From Mesostigma viride (Eukaryota > Streptophyta > Mesostigmatophyceae > Mesostigmatales > Mesostigmataceae), in contig RPFO01000819.1 of NCBI GenBank assembly GCA_009746045.1, positions 684,382-748,381 on the forward strand: 64,000 nucleotides of DNA, written 5' to 3'. Both the position numbers and the translations under genes were made by a program. Shown here in pieces: positions 11,887 through 21,500 of this stretch. Under the pieces are notes generated by a model. That model made no database searches. It was not told the DNA's origin and worked only from the letters and a program-made list of their open reading frames with translations. Each line of letters begins with the position of its first letter. The first letter of the stretch is position 1.

Positions 11887-12185
11887 CGAGTCGTGCGGCT
11901 CGTGGACTCCAGTGCTGTGGTGGGGGCGTTTGTCAGAGGGCGGTCGCCTTCCTACCGCCTCAACCAGCTGGTTCGGCGCTACTGCGCTCTGTCACTGGCT
12001 GGCGACATGCAGAGCCACTGGATCTGGGTGGCTACCGACCACAACCCAGCTGACAAGGCCAGTCGGCGCGGCGCTTGGATTCCTGACTTGACCCGGTGTG
12101 GTGACGTGCATCCCAACCCTGGGCCTGAGGGGGCGCGACGCCCTCGGGACTTGGCACTTTTCAAAAAAAAAACCTCTGACAGGCG
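11887..12185 (+). pseudogene. Retroelement RNase-H-like fragment ending in a 2A-like motif
   Basis: The frame reads LVDSSAVVGAFVRGRSPSYR, LNQLVRRYCALSLAGDM and IWVATDHNPADKASR. This is the pattern of RNase-H-type domains in DIRS/Ngaro-like retroelements (DS..VVGA..KGRS, NPAD..SR). About 15 residues later comes RCGDVHPNPGP, which fits the DxxxNPGP core of 2A translational-skipping peptides found in some non-LTR elements. An A-rich tract follows at 12164-12173. The parent element is not otherwise visible. Confidence 0.5.
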
Positions 12186-12193
12186 CCATAGGT

Positions 12194-13671
12194 GAGCACC
12201 GTGAGGACTGAGGACCGGGACCTTGAGGAGCATGCGCTTGCAGTGCTTGCCCAGGTCCTTCGAGTGCAAGTAGGTCTTGAGCGACCGATGCCTAGCCCAG
12301 GCGGCAGGCCGATGCGGATGTCCACATCCTCGGCGGTGTCAGGGAGCATGCTCCCCGGCAGTTCGGAATTAAGCGATCACGGAACTCGACCTCCTTCCCG
12401 TCTAGCAACCGCAGCAGTGGCGGGCGACTGGTAGCCCCAATCACCATCGCCTTGAGCAGTTTTGACGCTAATCTCCAACCCCACCGCCCGCGCCTCCAAG
12501 CCCAGACAGTCCAGCCAGGTCTGAATGTGCTCGGGGCGCTCGATGAGGGTGGTATCATCCGCATATACCAGGTCGGACAGGCGGTAGCCAGGGCCACCGC
12601 CGCCATATTCGCGATCGTTAAGGATGTCCAAGCTGGCCAGGCTCGAACCCGAGCAGTAAAGCGTGCACGTGCCTGGCGCATGACGTGATCCACCACGATA
12701 ATGAACAGGTATGGGGACAGGACACAACCTTGCCACCGACACCCCGTGGTGAAGGGGGAATGGTGAGGTGGTGCCCTCCGACCGCAGTCCGCACTACTGC
12801 TTGTGAACCCTCATACAGCCGGTGAATGGCAGCAATAAACGTACTACGCTGGGGGCACACGGTCCAGACTCCAGAGCTAAGATGGCCCAAAGAGCCTCCC
12901 AGAGGACCGTGTCGAAAGCCTTGTTATAGTCAACAAAAATGAAGACCAGCGGAAAAACATCAGGGCGAATGCGACGCACCTCCTCCATCAACCGGCGCGC
13001 CACAAATACAGCCATGACAGTGTTACGGCCACGACGGAAACCCATCTGAGACTCATCCAGGTGCGGGTCCAGCGCGGCGTGGAGCCTGTGCAGCATCATG
13101 CGCATGAAGACCCTCAGCGCGGCGCTCTGGAGGCAGACACCCCGATAGAACTTTACCGGGGTCAGCAGCAGAGCCCTTCGTGTACAGCATGACTCGGATG
13201 GCTGTCTGCCACTCAGCAGGCGGAGGCTCATCAGAGAGCAGGACACGGTTGCAGAACGCCAGCAGAAGCTCCCTCACCGCCAGGTCAGGGGTCTTCAGCA
13301 GCTCAGCCGAAAGGTGGTCGACCGGCACCGACCGCCGCGTCGTACCGCAGGCGAGCAAGGGCGCCGTCCAATTCCTCCAAAGTGAAGGGGTGGACGACGT
13401 CGTTGGTGGCAAGGCAGCCCTCCTTCAAGGCGGGGACTTGATCATAGTCCGCGGCCGAGTAGGGGGGTGCAGGCAGCGGGGGAGGTCTGGCAACGCCGAG
13501 ACGGGCGGCCGTCTCAGGGTGAAGCGGCGGGGGAGGGGCGCGGGCCCCACCTGTCAAGGAAACATTGTGGGCCAACCAACCATCGGTCAAGGCTAACCGA
13601 TGCCGCGCCGTCCCCCGTGTGCTCCACTGGGGTGCGCTGCCGCCGAATGCCGCAGGGTAGCACATGGCCAT
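12194..13671 (-). pseudogene. LINE ORF2 reverse transcriptase, frameshifted
   Basis: Pieces in several minus frames read in order: PFTLEELDGALARLRYDAAVG, HLSAELLKTPDLAVRELLLA, RVFMRMMLHRL...DESQMGFRRGRNT, then VFIFVDYNKAFDTVLWEALW (motif A with catalytic Asp), YRLSDLVYADDTTLI (YADD box) and GLEARAVGLEISVKT. At least four frame changes are needed, so it is dead. The C-terminal part is missing: homology stops at about 12194, next to an unrelated fragment. Confidence 0.85.
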
Positions 13672-13689
13672 GCCTAGCTAGTCAATCAC

Positions 13690-14106
13690 GGAAAGTCCAC
13701 AGGTGGCGGCCCTGCCGCGCGCGGCCTGGGGCGAGCCAGGTGAGGACTTGTAAACGTCCAGGCCTGGGCGGGCTTGGTGCAAGCTAGTCTATCTGATGTG
13801 TCTACCAGTGATCTGTGCGGGCCAGACCTGTGCCCGGCTAGGCCCAGGTGCCTGTGCCTAATCTTGAATGTGGGAAACATATGGCAAATCAGTGTACAAA
13901 TCCTCATTACTAATGTGCAAACCAAAGGGGATATTAAGGGCCTTGTGCAGCATCTTGGTGACGTTAATTGCCGTCGAGTTGTTGCTCCAGCTCCTGCCGT
14001 TAGTGTCCAGGTCTAGCTCGACACGGCGCTGTAGGTCAGGATCGTCAGAATGACGACCTTGAAGAGGTGCCGCTTGACGATCCGGGGTAGGGCGGGTTTG
14101 CTCCAC
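13690..14106 (-). pseudogene. LINE ORF2 C-terminal fragment, second family
   Basis: Reads NVTKMLHKALNIPFGLHIS, DLYTDLPYVSHI and, in another frame, LGLAGHRS...VDTSDRLACTKPAQ. The same C-terminus is cleaner at 30198-30632 (RQRRLGLAGHLARTDQVDT). Aligned with 44325-45185 (VYRMLRQALNVGFSERPSS, RQRRIAFVGHLARTSQVDT) it is a related but distinct LINE family. Confidence 0.65.
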
Positions 14107-14449
14107 CAGCGGCGGTGGTCATGGAGTTGCGCCCACGCCATGCCTCTTTGTCGTCAGGTCGTCCAGTTGATCCTTGTCGTCAGGTCGTCCTCGCAGTAGG
14201 GAAGCCAACTGCCGAGCAACTTGAAGCGGCCGAAGTCCGCACCTTAGCTGCTGGAATACATAGTGGTGCAGGTGCACTTTGTGCACCCAGAGCAGGTGTA
14301 GTTTACACCCTACCCAAGTGCAGGAAGTAGCCCAGAATGTATTAAAAGCCATATTCTGATTTGGCACGCCGCAAAGGTGAAAACCATTTGCGTTCAGTGC
14401 CGGTCCGTGGAAAACGCGGAAAAACGCGATCTGCAAATGAATCCAGGCC

Positions 14450-14560
14450 GGAATCGAACTGGGGACCTCTCGCACCAATTTTGCTGACTATAGGACGGAC
14501 GTCTCCGGATCCTAAGGCATCGCCAACTGACACCTACAGTCATCCGCAAAAGTTCTCCTT
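14450..14560 (-). repeat. tRNA-like SINE head (copy 1)
   Basis: On the minus strand TCAGTTGGCGATGCCTTAGG resembles a D-arm/A box and CAGTTCGATTCCGG resembles a B box, but the stems do not pair into a cloverleaf. A related block (GATGCCTTCGGATCAGGAGAC, CTATAGTC) lies at 19838-19900. It is best read as a degenerate tRNA-derived SINE, not a working tRNA. Confidence 0.4.
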
Positions 14561-15147
14561 TCCGGGGAGTGATGCAAGCCTTTCGGATTTGGTACTAGAT
14601 AAATCATTCGAGATCTGTGTGTAGGAGTAAAAGCCATCTGCCCCTTCTCAGGGATATGTGCTACATGTACTCCCAACGGACGTTGTGTTCCATATTAATA
14701 TCATTTAATTTAATGAAACATAAGGAAAGCCCCGAAAAGAGAAAGAACCCCAAAAGAAAATAATAATACAATGATATTATATACACTATGATTATAATAC
14801 TATTGTTCCATTTTGTCTGCAGTGTGACAACTTTTTTTCCTATTGAAGGTCTAGACAGCTACTATTGAAACTAGGGTACGGTATACAAAATGCTGTCAGA
14901 TAGACTTTGCCTTGCATGTCAACACCATGATTCATGCTCACCCAAAGACTTTTCCGACATCCACAGCAGGCAATCATGCCCCGTGCGCAGGGTTTGCTAT
15001 ACATTAAGTGAGGCAACTATTCCTGGCAACATGGCGGTCCAACGTTGCCAGAGGATTGGAGCAGTTGTCGTATGTAAACTGTATATACAATAAACTGCCA
15101 CCCCCGCGTCCTTGTGCCAGGTTGATGCATAAGAGCACGCGGACTCG

Positions 15148-15232
15148 AACACGCGGACAAGATAACGGCAGGCTCGAGCTACCATGGTCCGGATTCTCCC
15201 GATTTCTGGGCTGCGCTGGTTGTCTCCTTGAT
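15148..15232 (-). repeat. Interspersed ~90-bp tRNA-like repeat (copy 1)
   Basis: Shares ATAACGGCAGGCTCGAGCTA and CAGATTCTCCCGATTTCT (C/G variant) with 55330-55425. On the minus strand TGGTAGCTCGAGCC is A-box-like and GTGTTCGAGTCC is B-box-like, separated as in tRNA-derived SINEs. Confidence 0.5.
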
Positions 15233-15558
15233 AAGAGCAACCATGCATCTCGACAGGAGTGGCTGCTGTGCATGTTCTGTCCGGCCTTCCTTTTCCTTGT
15301 TCTTCTATCACATGCAGCGTCCACCTCTATGCTGTGTTTTGTGAATCCAACCTCTCGCTGGTTGGATTCACATGAATGTTACAACTCCCCTGGAATACAG
15401 AGTCACCGATTCCAAAATTCCGATACCAAAATTCTAGTGGTACCGCCTGCCTGGCGCAGGCTGCCTCTTTGGACAAAACATGACATCGCGTCGGCTGCAC
15501 GCGTGGCACACTGTGCGCCAATGCCCCGAGCACGCACCACACCAATTGCTGACCCGTC

Positions 15559-17089
15559 TCAGCACAGCTTCAAGTCTATTTCGTACGTGCACACGAGGTC
15601 GGGGCACTCGCATGCCGCATACTTCTTCTCCATCCATCCCAAAAAACCATCCTCCAGCACCACCGGCTGAATGCCCTCCAGATCATGAGCGTGCTTGGCC
15701 ACTGCCTCTGCAAATTTCTGCGCGCACTTGGGGCCACGCACCTGCAAGGGTGGCGCATGACCGGTAACCATAAATTAAAAGGATAGGTGAATATAGTAAT
15801 TAAAACATAGTTAGTCAAGGATCCCAGGAAGATAACTCTAAAACACCTTGTATCCTGCGACTCTCCCAACAAGGGCATGGGCGTACTGGACCACAGAGTG
15901 GCGTGCTATCCAGTGAGTATAGTAGAGTAGAGTATACAGTTAGAATAGTATGCACACTATTGAAAGAAGTGGCTATGTGTATTCAGATTTGACCTGGTGA
16001 GGAATGAACTATGCCGCTACACAAACATGTGAGTGCTTCCCAACCACGCCTGCAATCGATCAGCTGGGGCCATAACCCCCGGTTCTTTTTTATGCTCCTC
16101 AAGCTGATGCTGGCCCAGGTCACTAACCGCGAATCGCTTGACATGAGACTCCAACATAAGCTATGCATTATAGATAATCTGATTGGCTGCACGCTCAACA
16201 CAAGCAACATGTGCTCCGTGGTTGACTGTCTGGATAACTGCAAGTTCCAACATGGAAGTTGGCTACTGTATCACAAACACGTGGACCAATGAGCACGTTT
16301 CACTTACCTGCGAGTATGAGCAAAAGAAGATCACATGCCCAGGGCGGGCATCCTTGACGACTTGCAAGAGAGTAGGGATGCTGTCCTCAAATGTCTTGCT
16401 TGGAAAATGTCTGGAGCCTGCACCCAGAAAGAGCAAAGGAAATGAAGCAGTCACCGGGGTAAGAATCAGAAAGAGTTCCTCGCGCGTATATGAAGAAAAT
16501 GTCCCAGGCAGCAGGTGGTCAGGGCCGTGCATTGCATACCTTCATAAAGTGGCAATTATATCGATCTGATCGGGCAGCAGAAGCACACGTATTGCTTCAT
16601 CAGGTTACCAACTTGACCGTACGAAACGTCGGCCGCGGGCAGCTAGAACAATGGCTCTGGGCGGCAGAAAACTAGGCACGCGAAAAGGAATATAGTAGTT
16701 TCAGCCTAGATGAGCAGCAGGCCTAATAATGTGCTCAACACGAACTGTTATAGCGAAAAAAGCCTTCCAATCTCACCATCAGGAGGTGATTCTAGTTCAT
16801 CGGCAGCAGCTTACCAGGAATATGTCCACTGTAAGCTCGCTCTTCGTCCCTGCAAGACCAGCCAATACAATATGATCCGAGTCAATCCTAGCGCGAAGGG
16901 CTGCAGCGCCCGTGCAGACGGTGCAAGTGCCGATCGAAGTGCCGCGTGAGGAGAAATTCATCCTATAACAGCTTTTCAGTCAAGTCAAAAAGATTATACA
17001 AACCTGCAATCGACGAACAGGCAATCATTCGCTCCTTTGGTCGACAAGATGTCGATGACCTTGGCGGCGGCAAATACAGGCAATTTCAT
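15559..17089 (-). CDS. CDC25/ACR2: Cdc25/ACR2-type rhodanese phosphatase (arsenate reductase-like), 4 exons, 137 aa
   Basis: Small single-domain rhodanese enzyme of the plant CDC25/ACR2 type (tyrosine phosphatase or arsenate reductase). Minus-strand exons, all in phase with GT-AG introns: 17004-17089 (ATG at 17089), 16815-16849, 16308-16417 and 15559-15741. The spliced protein reads CLFVDCR|DEERAYSGHIPG|SRHFPSKTFED, then HVIFFCSYSQ|VRGPKCAQKF and VVLEDGFLGWMEKKY, ending with C-x-C-x4-C (CECPDLVC), the probable zinc loop. The catalytic loop is CSYSQVR (C-x5-R), spanning the exon 3/4 junction. The residue before Cys is Phe where the usual motif has His. Length fits the family (about 130-150). 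The 35-bp exon 2 is unusually small. Promoter sequence is shared with the divergent gene at 18586. Confidence 0.9.
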
Positions 17090-17739
17090 CTGTGCTTGCA
17101 GCTCGGCGGCGCTGTAGTCAATTGCAATTATCGGTCATGGAGTAGTATTCCCGCGGGTTCCGACACATGCGTGCAATAAACTTGCAAACAGTGTACTCTT
17201 TCGAGCACAATCAAGGTCCACGAAATTTGAAAAGACCGTAATGTTGATGAGCATGAATTCGCTTCCTGCGCGGGTATTTAGGATTTCAACGCGCTGGCAA
17301 CGTCGACACAGCTAACCTAGTGGCTGTACCTGCGCTGGACGAGGGAACAAGTTACGCCCTGGCAGTTGGCACACGGCAATTGTGGGCGAATTGCAATCAC
17401 GTCTTTTTGTCGTGCCACTGTTGAAGCGAATTTCCCGAGATTCTGCCGCCCGAGTTGCTGCCAAGCGGCGAGATTCTCGTCAACATGCCATGAAAAGTTC
17501 AAGCCAGAGCCTGAACTTAACGACAAACCACTACATCTTCGGGTATTTGTGCAGTCCTGGCTGGTAAGTTCAGAAGATTTCGAGTGGGTACGCGGCTGTT
17601 CAGAACATCACTAATTGGAACCTGCTTGGAACAGGCTTGGCAGTTGGCGCAGAAGCAGACATTGGTGCCCGCAACCCCTGGGTCTTTATGTACATACATA
17701 CAATGTTGCCGGCCTTTTTAACCTGTCACCTGCCACATC

Positions 17740-18145
17740 ATTCACGCTGAGTAACCAGCTGGTCGCTGATTGGAGCTCTGATTGGTATTAACTACTTACC
17801 CATTTATTTATTAGAGATTTATCTGGCGGAGCCAATTTTCGGAAGAACCGTTAGGTTCGCCAGAATTGGCGAAGCTTATAAGGCCGTACACGTGAGAAAA
17901 CATAGGAATAGGGGATGAAAATCCGTCAATCCATCCATCCATACATCCACCGAATTTGTCCCGAATTTGCAAGCATAAGGGTGAGGTTCTTCCGAAAATT
18001 GGCTCCGCCGTAGAGTTTCAACGGGCAAGTTGCAAACACGCACGTTACTTGATATAATTATATGTGAGTAGATTTATATAATTATGTAGGTCTCCATACA
18101 GGCTGTATTGGTAAATAAAGATACCCATTTACCCCTGATTTACCC
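17740..18145. mobile_element. LINE 3' ends with an embedded MITE
   Basis: 17752-17815 (GTAACCAGCTGGTCGCTGATTGG to TTACCCATTT) and 18108-18140 (TTGGTAAATAAAGATACCCA) both match the 3' end of the LINE at 61520-61602 (GGGTAACCAGCTGGTCG, TTAATAAAAATACCCATTTA). The inverted-repeat element 17825-18009 sits between them. Confidence 0.55.
17825..18009. mobile_element. 185-bp MITE with perfect 25-bp terminal inverted repeats
   Basis: The left end 17825-17849 begins GGCGGAGCCAATTTTCGG. The right end 17985-18009 is its exact reverse complement, ending AATTGGCTCCGCC. The interior is non-coding. No clean target-site duplication is visible. Confidence 0.8.
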
Positions 18146-18585
18146 AGGATTCTAATTGGAAGTAGGTACTCGCAGCCCCTGCCAAACCAGTACGTTTGAA
18201 TTTCCCCGCGCCTGGCCGCGGCCGTTGAAACTCGCATACGAGGGCAAGATAACCGAGGTAAGAACTTGAACAATACGCCATCGCCAGTAGATTGCCCCTT
18301 CCGGCTTCCGCTGACTACGAGCCGTGTCTAGAACAGACACGTTGATACTGATAAGAGACTACCGCGAAAAGCTGGAAGCTGTTTAAAGATTCATAATTTG
18401 CTTGGTTTGGGTAACCTGACTTTGCGTAATCGGCTATGGAAATGCCTACCACAGACGGTATGTCGCATACTGTAGGAAGTTGTTTTGAAGGGGTAATTTA
18501 AGGGAGAAATATATTCTTCTCAATAATAGAAGCGAAAAGGATTCACCTGTGGACGCTCCTCACGTTGTCTTGCACAACAGCCTAA

Positions 18586-21500
18586 ATGGAGTCTCGCTCG
18601 TTACGTGAACGGAAGCCTGTAAATTACGTTGTCGACATAGCAAGCCCTAAGCCCGAGCGGCAAAAGAAAAGGGTGGCGCCCGCAAAGGAAAAAGAAAATG
18701 TGTTGGCTAAAGACAAATCCTCCAAGGACAAAGAACATGATCATCGCCATGATGACCGCGTCAAGCATGCGACAGCAAACCCCCACGATCGCGACGACAG
18801 CGCGACGCGCGCACCTACATCGGACCACGCTGTTGCTCCTGCCGCTAAGGACGCACATGATGGAGCCAAAAAATCTACCGTTACCGCGTCTGCCCCTGCA
18901 AGCTTAGAACAAGCCTCGGGGCAGACAGGCAAGTCATTAAGGACAGAATTGCCTCTTCAGGCGGCTACAAACAGCGTGGCGCCTTCGGTACGGCCAACCT
19001 CAAAAGGGAAACGGAAGAAAGGAGGGCAGGTCTCACCAATGGTGGCAGCAAAGGCCGCTGAAGCCTCCGTTCACGACATCACGGGAGATGATGGCGACGA
19101 TGACCTGGTCAGTTTGGAAACTGCCTTCTGAGGGCATGCATATGGAAGTACCTAGTATGTTTATCTCTTTACAAGCACTTGGCAGCAACTGTTTGTCTAG
19201 CGCCCTTTTTGCAGCCCATTCGACGACCATCTCGCCCCACCTCACGCACGTCCAAGCCAGGACGATTCACATGGACGCCCTCCCCGTTCTCTGGCCCCCC
19301 TGCAATGCTACCAAGTAATAAGGGGGCACGTCGTGACCCGGTACCCACAATAGTAGCCACATGAAGCAGGAGACCTCTCCTGCATTATGTGGCTACTATT
19401 TGGACGTGGCAGGAATGTGATTCACACGAACAACACACAAACAACACACAAACAACTGCCATGTCAGTGGGGCACTCAAGCCACACTGCCCATCATCCCC
19501 GCTTCCTTTCTCTCTGTGACCACGAGGGTACTGAATTCACGTAGCAGTTGCGCCCAAGTGTATCAGTGTATACACAGCAACCGTTCCGTGGCGCATGCTG
19601 CCCTGCCCCCTCTGCTGACCATGCACGCGCTTGGCCCCCTCTCAATGACTACCCGCACTCCGTCGCTACCCTCTTGCTGACGACCTGCACTCGTCACCCT
19701 CTTGCTGACTCCCGCAATTGGCTCTCAGGTGCTTCCGACGTCGTCCAAGAAAAGGAAGGCGACCCCCGCAGCGGCTACCGGCCGTAAAGCTCCAAAAGGT
19801 ATGAACCGTGAAAACTTTAGGAGACACAGGACCTCTGGTACAATTTCGCGACTATAGGGGTCTCCTGATCCGAAGGCATCCCAAACTATAGCCCAACTGC
19901 GAAAAAGGCTCTTTACCGGAGAACGGTGCCAGTGTGTCTGAAATTCCCCAACATATACCAGCGGACATAATCTAATTGTGCTAGCCTCAGGGGGGCGAAT
20001 GTGAGCAGCACTACTGGCTGGGGCACGTAAGGACGGTGACTCCAGGTTGACCACGGCTGAACTCTGGACCTCCGACTAGCGTCAGCAGCTTGTAGCCGGT
20101 CAGTCTACAGTACCCCTGTACCCTGTGCGGTGGTGTACGTAGGACCGTTTCCTTATGCACCCCTGTACCCTGTGTGGTGTTGTACGTAGGACCGTTTCCT
20201 TACGAGCTCTGCTATCGGTGCCTGCTGGTGTACCGCCATGCCCTCTTCCTTACCCTCCCTGGCCCCCCCTGTCATGCCCCTCGTCGAGCCGCCTCTCCCC
20301 TGGCCCCATGCTGCCTTTCCCCTCGCCCCATGCTGCCTCTCCCTTGCCTCTCCCCTTGCCTCTCCCCTTGCCTCTCCCCTCGCCTCTCCCCTCGCCTCTC
20401 CCCTCGCCTCTTCCCTGGCCTCTCCCCTGGCCTCTCCCCTGGCCTCTCCCCTGGCCTCTCCCCTGGCCTCTCCCCTGGCCTCTCCCCTCGCCTCTCCCCT
20501 CGCCTCTCCCCTGGCCTCTCCCCTGGCCTCTCCCCTGGCCTCTCCCCTTGCCTCTCCCCTTGCCTCTCCCCTCGCCCAATGCTGCCTCTCCCCTTGCCTC
20601 TCCCCATGCTGCCTCTGACCTTGCCTCTCCCCAAGCTGCCTCTGCCCTTGCCTCTCCCCTTGCCTCTGCCCTTGCTGCTGCTTCCCTTGTCTTTTTCCCG
20701 TGCCTCTGCCTGCGACTAAATCTTCCGGTACACCCCCCCTTGCTGCCCGCATACCTGGGGGCAGCCAGACCATGGGTGTCGACCGGCATAGAATGTAGCT
20801 CCAGCCAACAGCAACATCTCGAAAGGGATCCCCTCTCTGGACACGGACAGTTGGGGCATGCCCGGGCAGGACGCAGCAGCTAACCGCATTATAATATGAC
20901 GCGTCATGATATGCACTATAATATGATATGCACTATAATATGACATGCACTATAATATGATATGCACTATAATATGACGCGTCATGATATGCCGCGTTCT
21001 CGTCCAAGCCCAGACTCAGGCAAACCGTCCTGCCCAGACCCTGCCTGCCATTCCTTTAGAGTGGTTGAGGTTGCTCTGCTTGGGAGAGCAACCCTGGTCA
21101 TGAGCGTGTGCAGGAACTCCCTCCTTGCCTTCTAGCCTCAAACCCCTCGTCGCTAAGGAACTGTGCATGGTGACTTGCGCTTTGGTTACTTACTCGCATG
21201 CTTACTTGGCCGTGTGCTTACCTGAACACGTACTTAAATAGCCACTTACCAGGACGCATACTCTCTTTTCAACCCCCACCCTTTGATGCCCTCACGGCTC
21301 ATGGCTCCCCACGACGCAGCCACGGCACCGTCGGGTGAGAAAGCAGCCAAGGCCTCCCATGCGCGAGCTGCTGCCATGGCGGCAGGTCCTAACACCCCAA
21401 CGGCACCTCACGCGGACGCGACCGATGGCCAGAAAGGCCTGCCCCAGGGTGTCCCTGCAGTAAACTGCCAGGCCAACTCTTCCCAGCCATCTGCGGCCAA

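Larger units (their letters stand above)
14107..15558. other. Repeat debris, no gene
   Basis: 14250-14360 is a copy of the module that also occurs at 55605-55710, 30917-31172, 43925-44035 and 53670-53800 (GTGCACCCAGAGCAGGTGTAG, GAATGTATTAAAAGCC). 14450-14560 is a tRNA-like repeat on the minus strand related to 19838-19935. 14700-14830 is AT-rich. 15148-15230 is a roughly 90-bp repeat found again at 55330-55425. 15341-15373 is a perfect 13-bp-stem hairpin. No coding exon recognised. Confidence 0.6.

Noticed and set aside
20153-20883. Long Leu/Pro/Ser and Gly/Glu/Arg ORFs on both strands
   Set aside because: Arise from the 12-bp pyrimidine repeat within intron 2.
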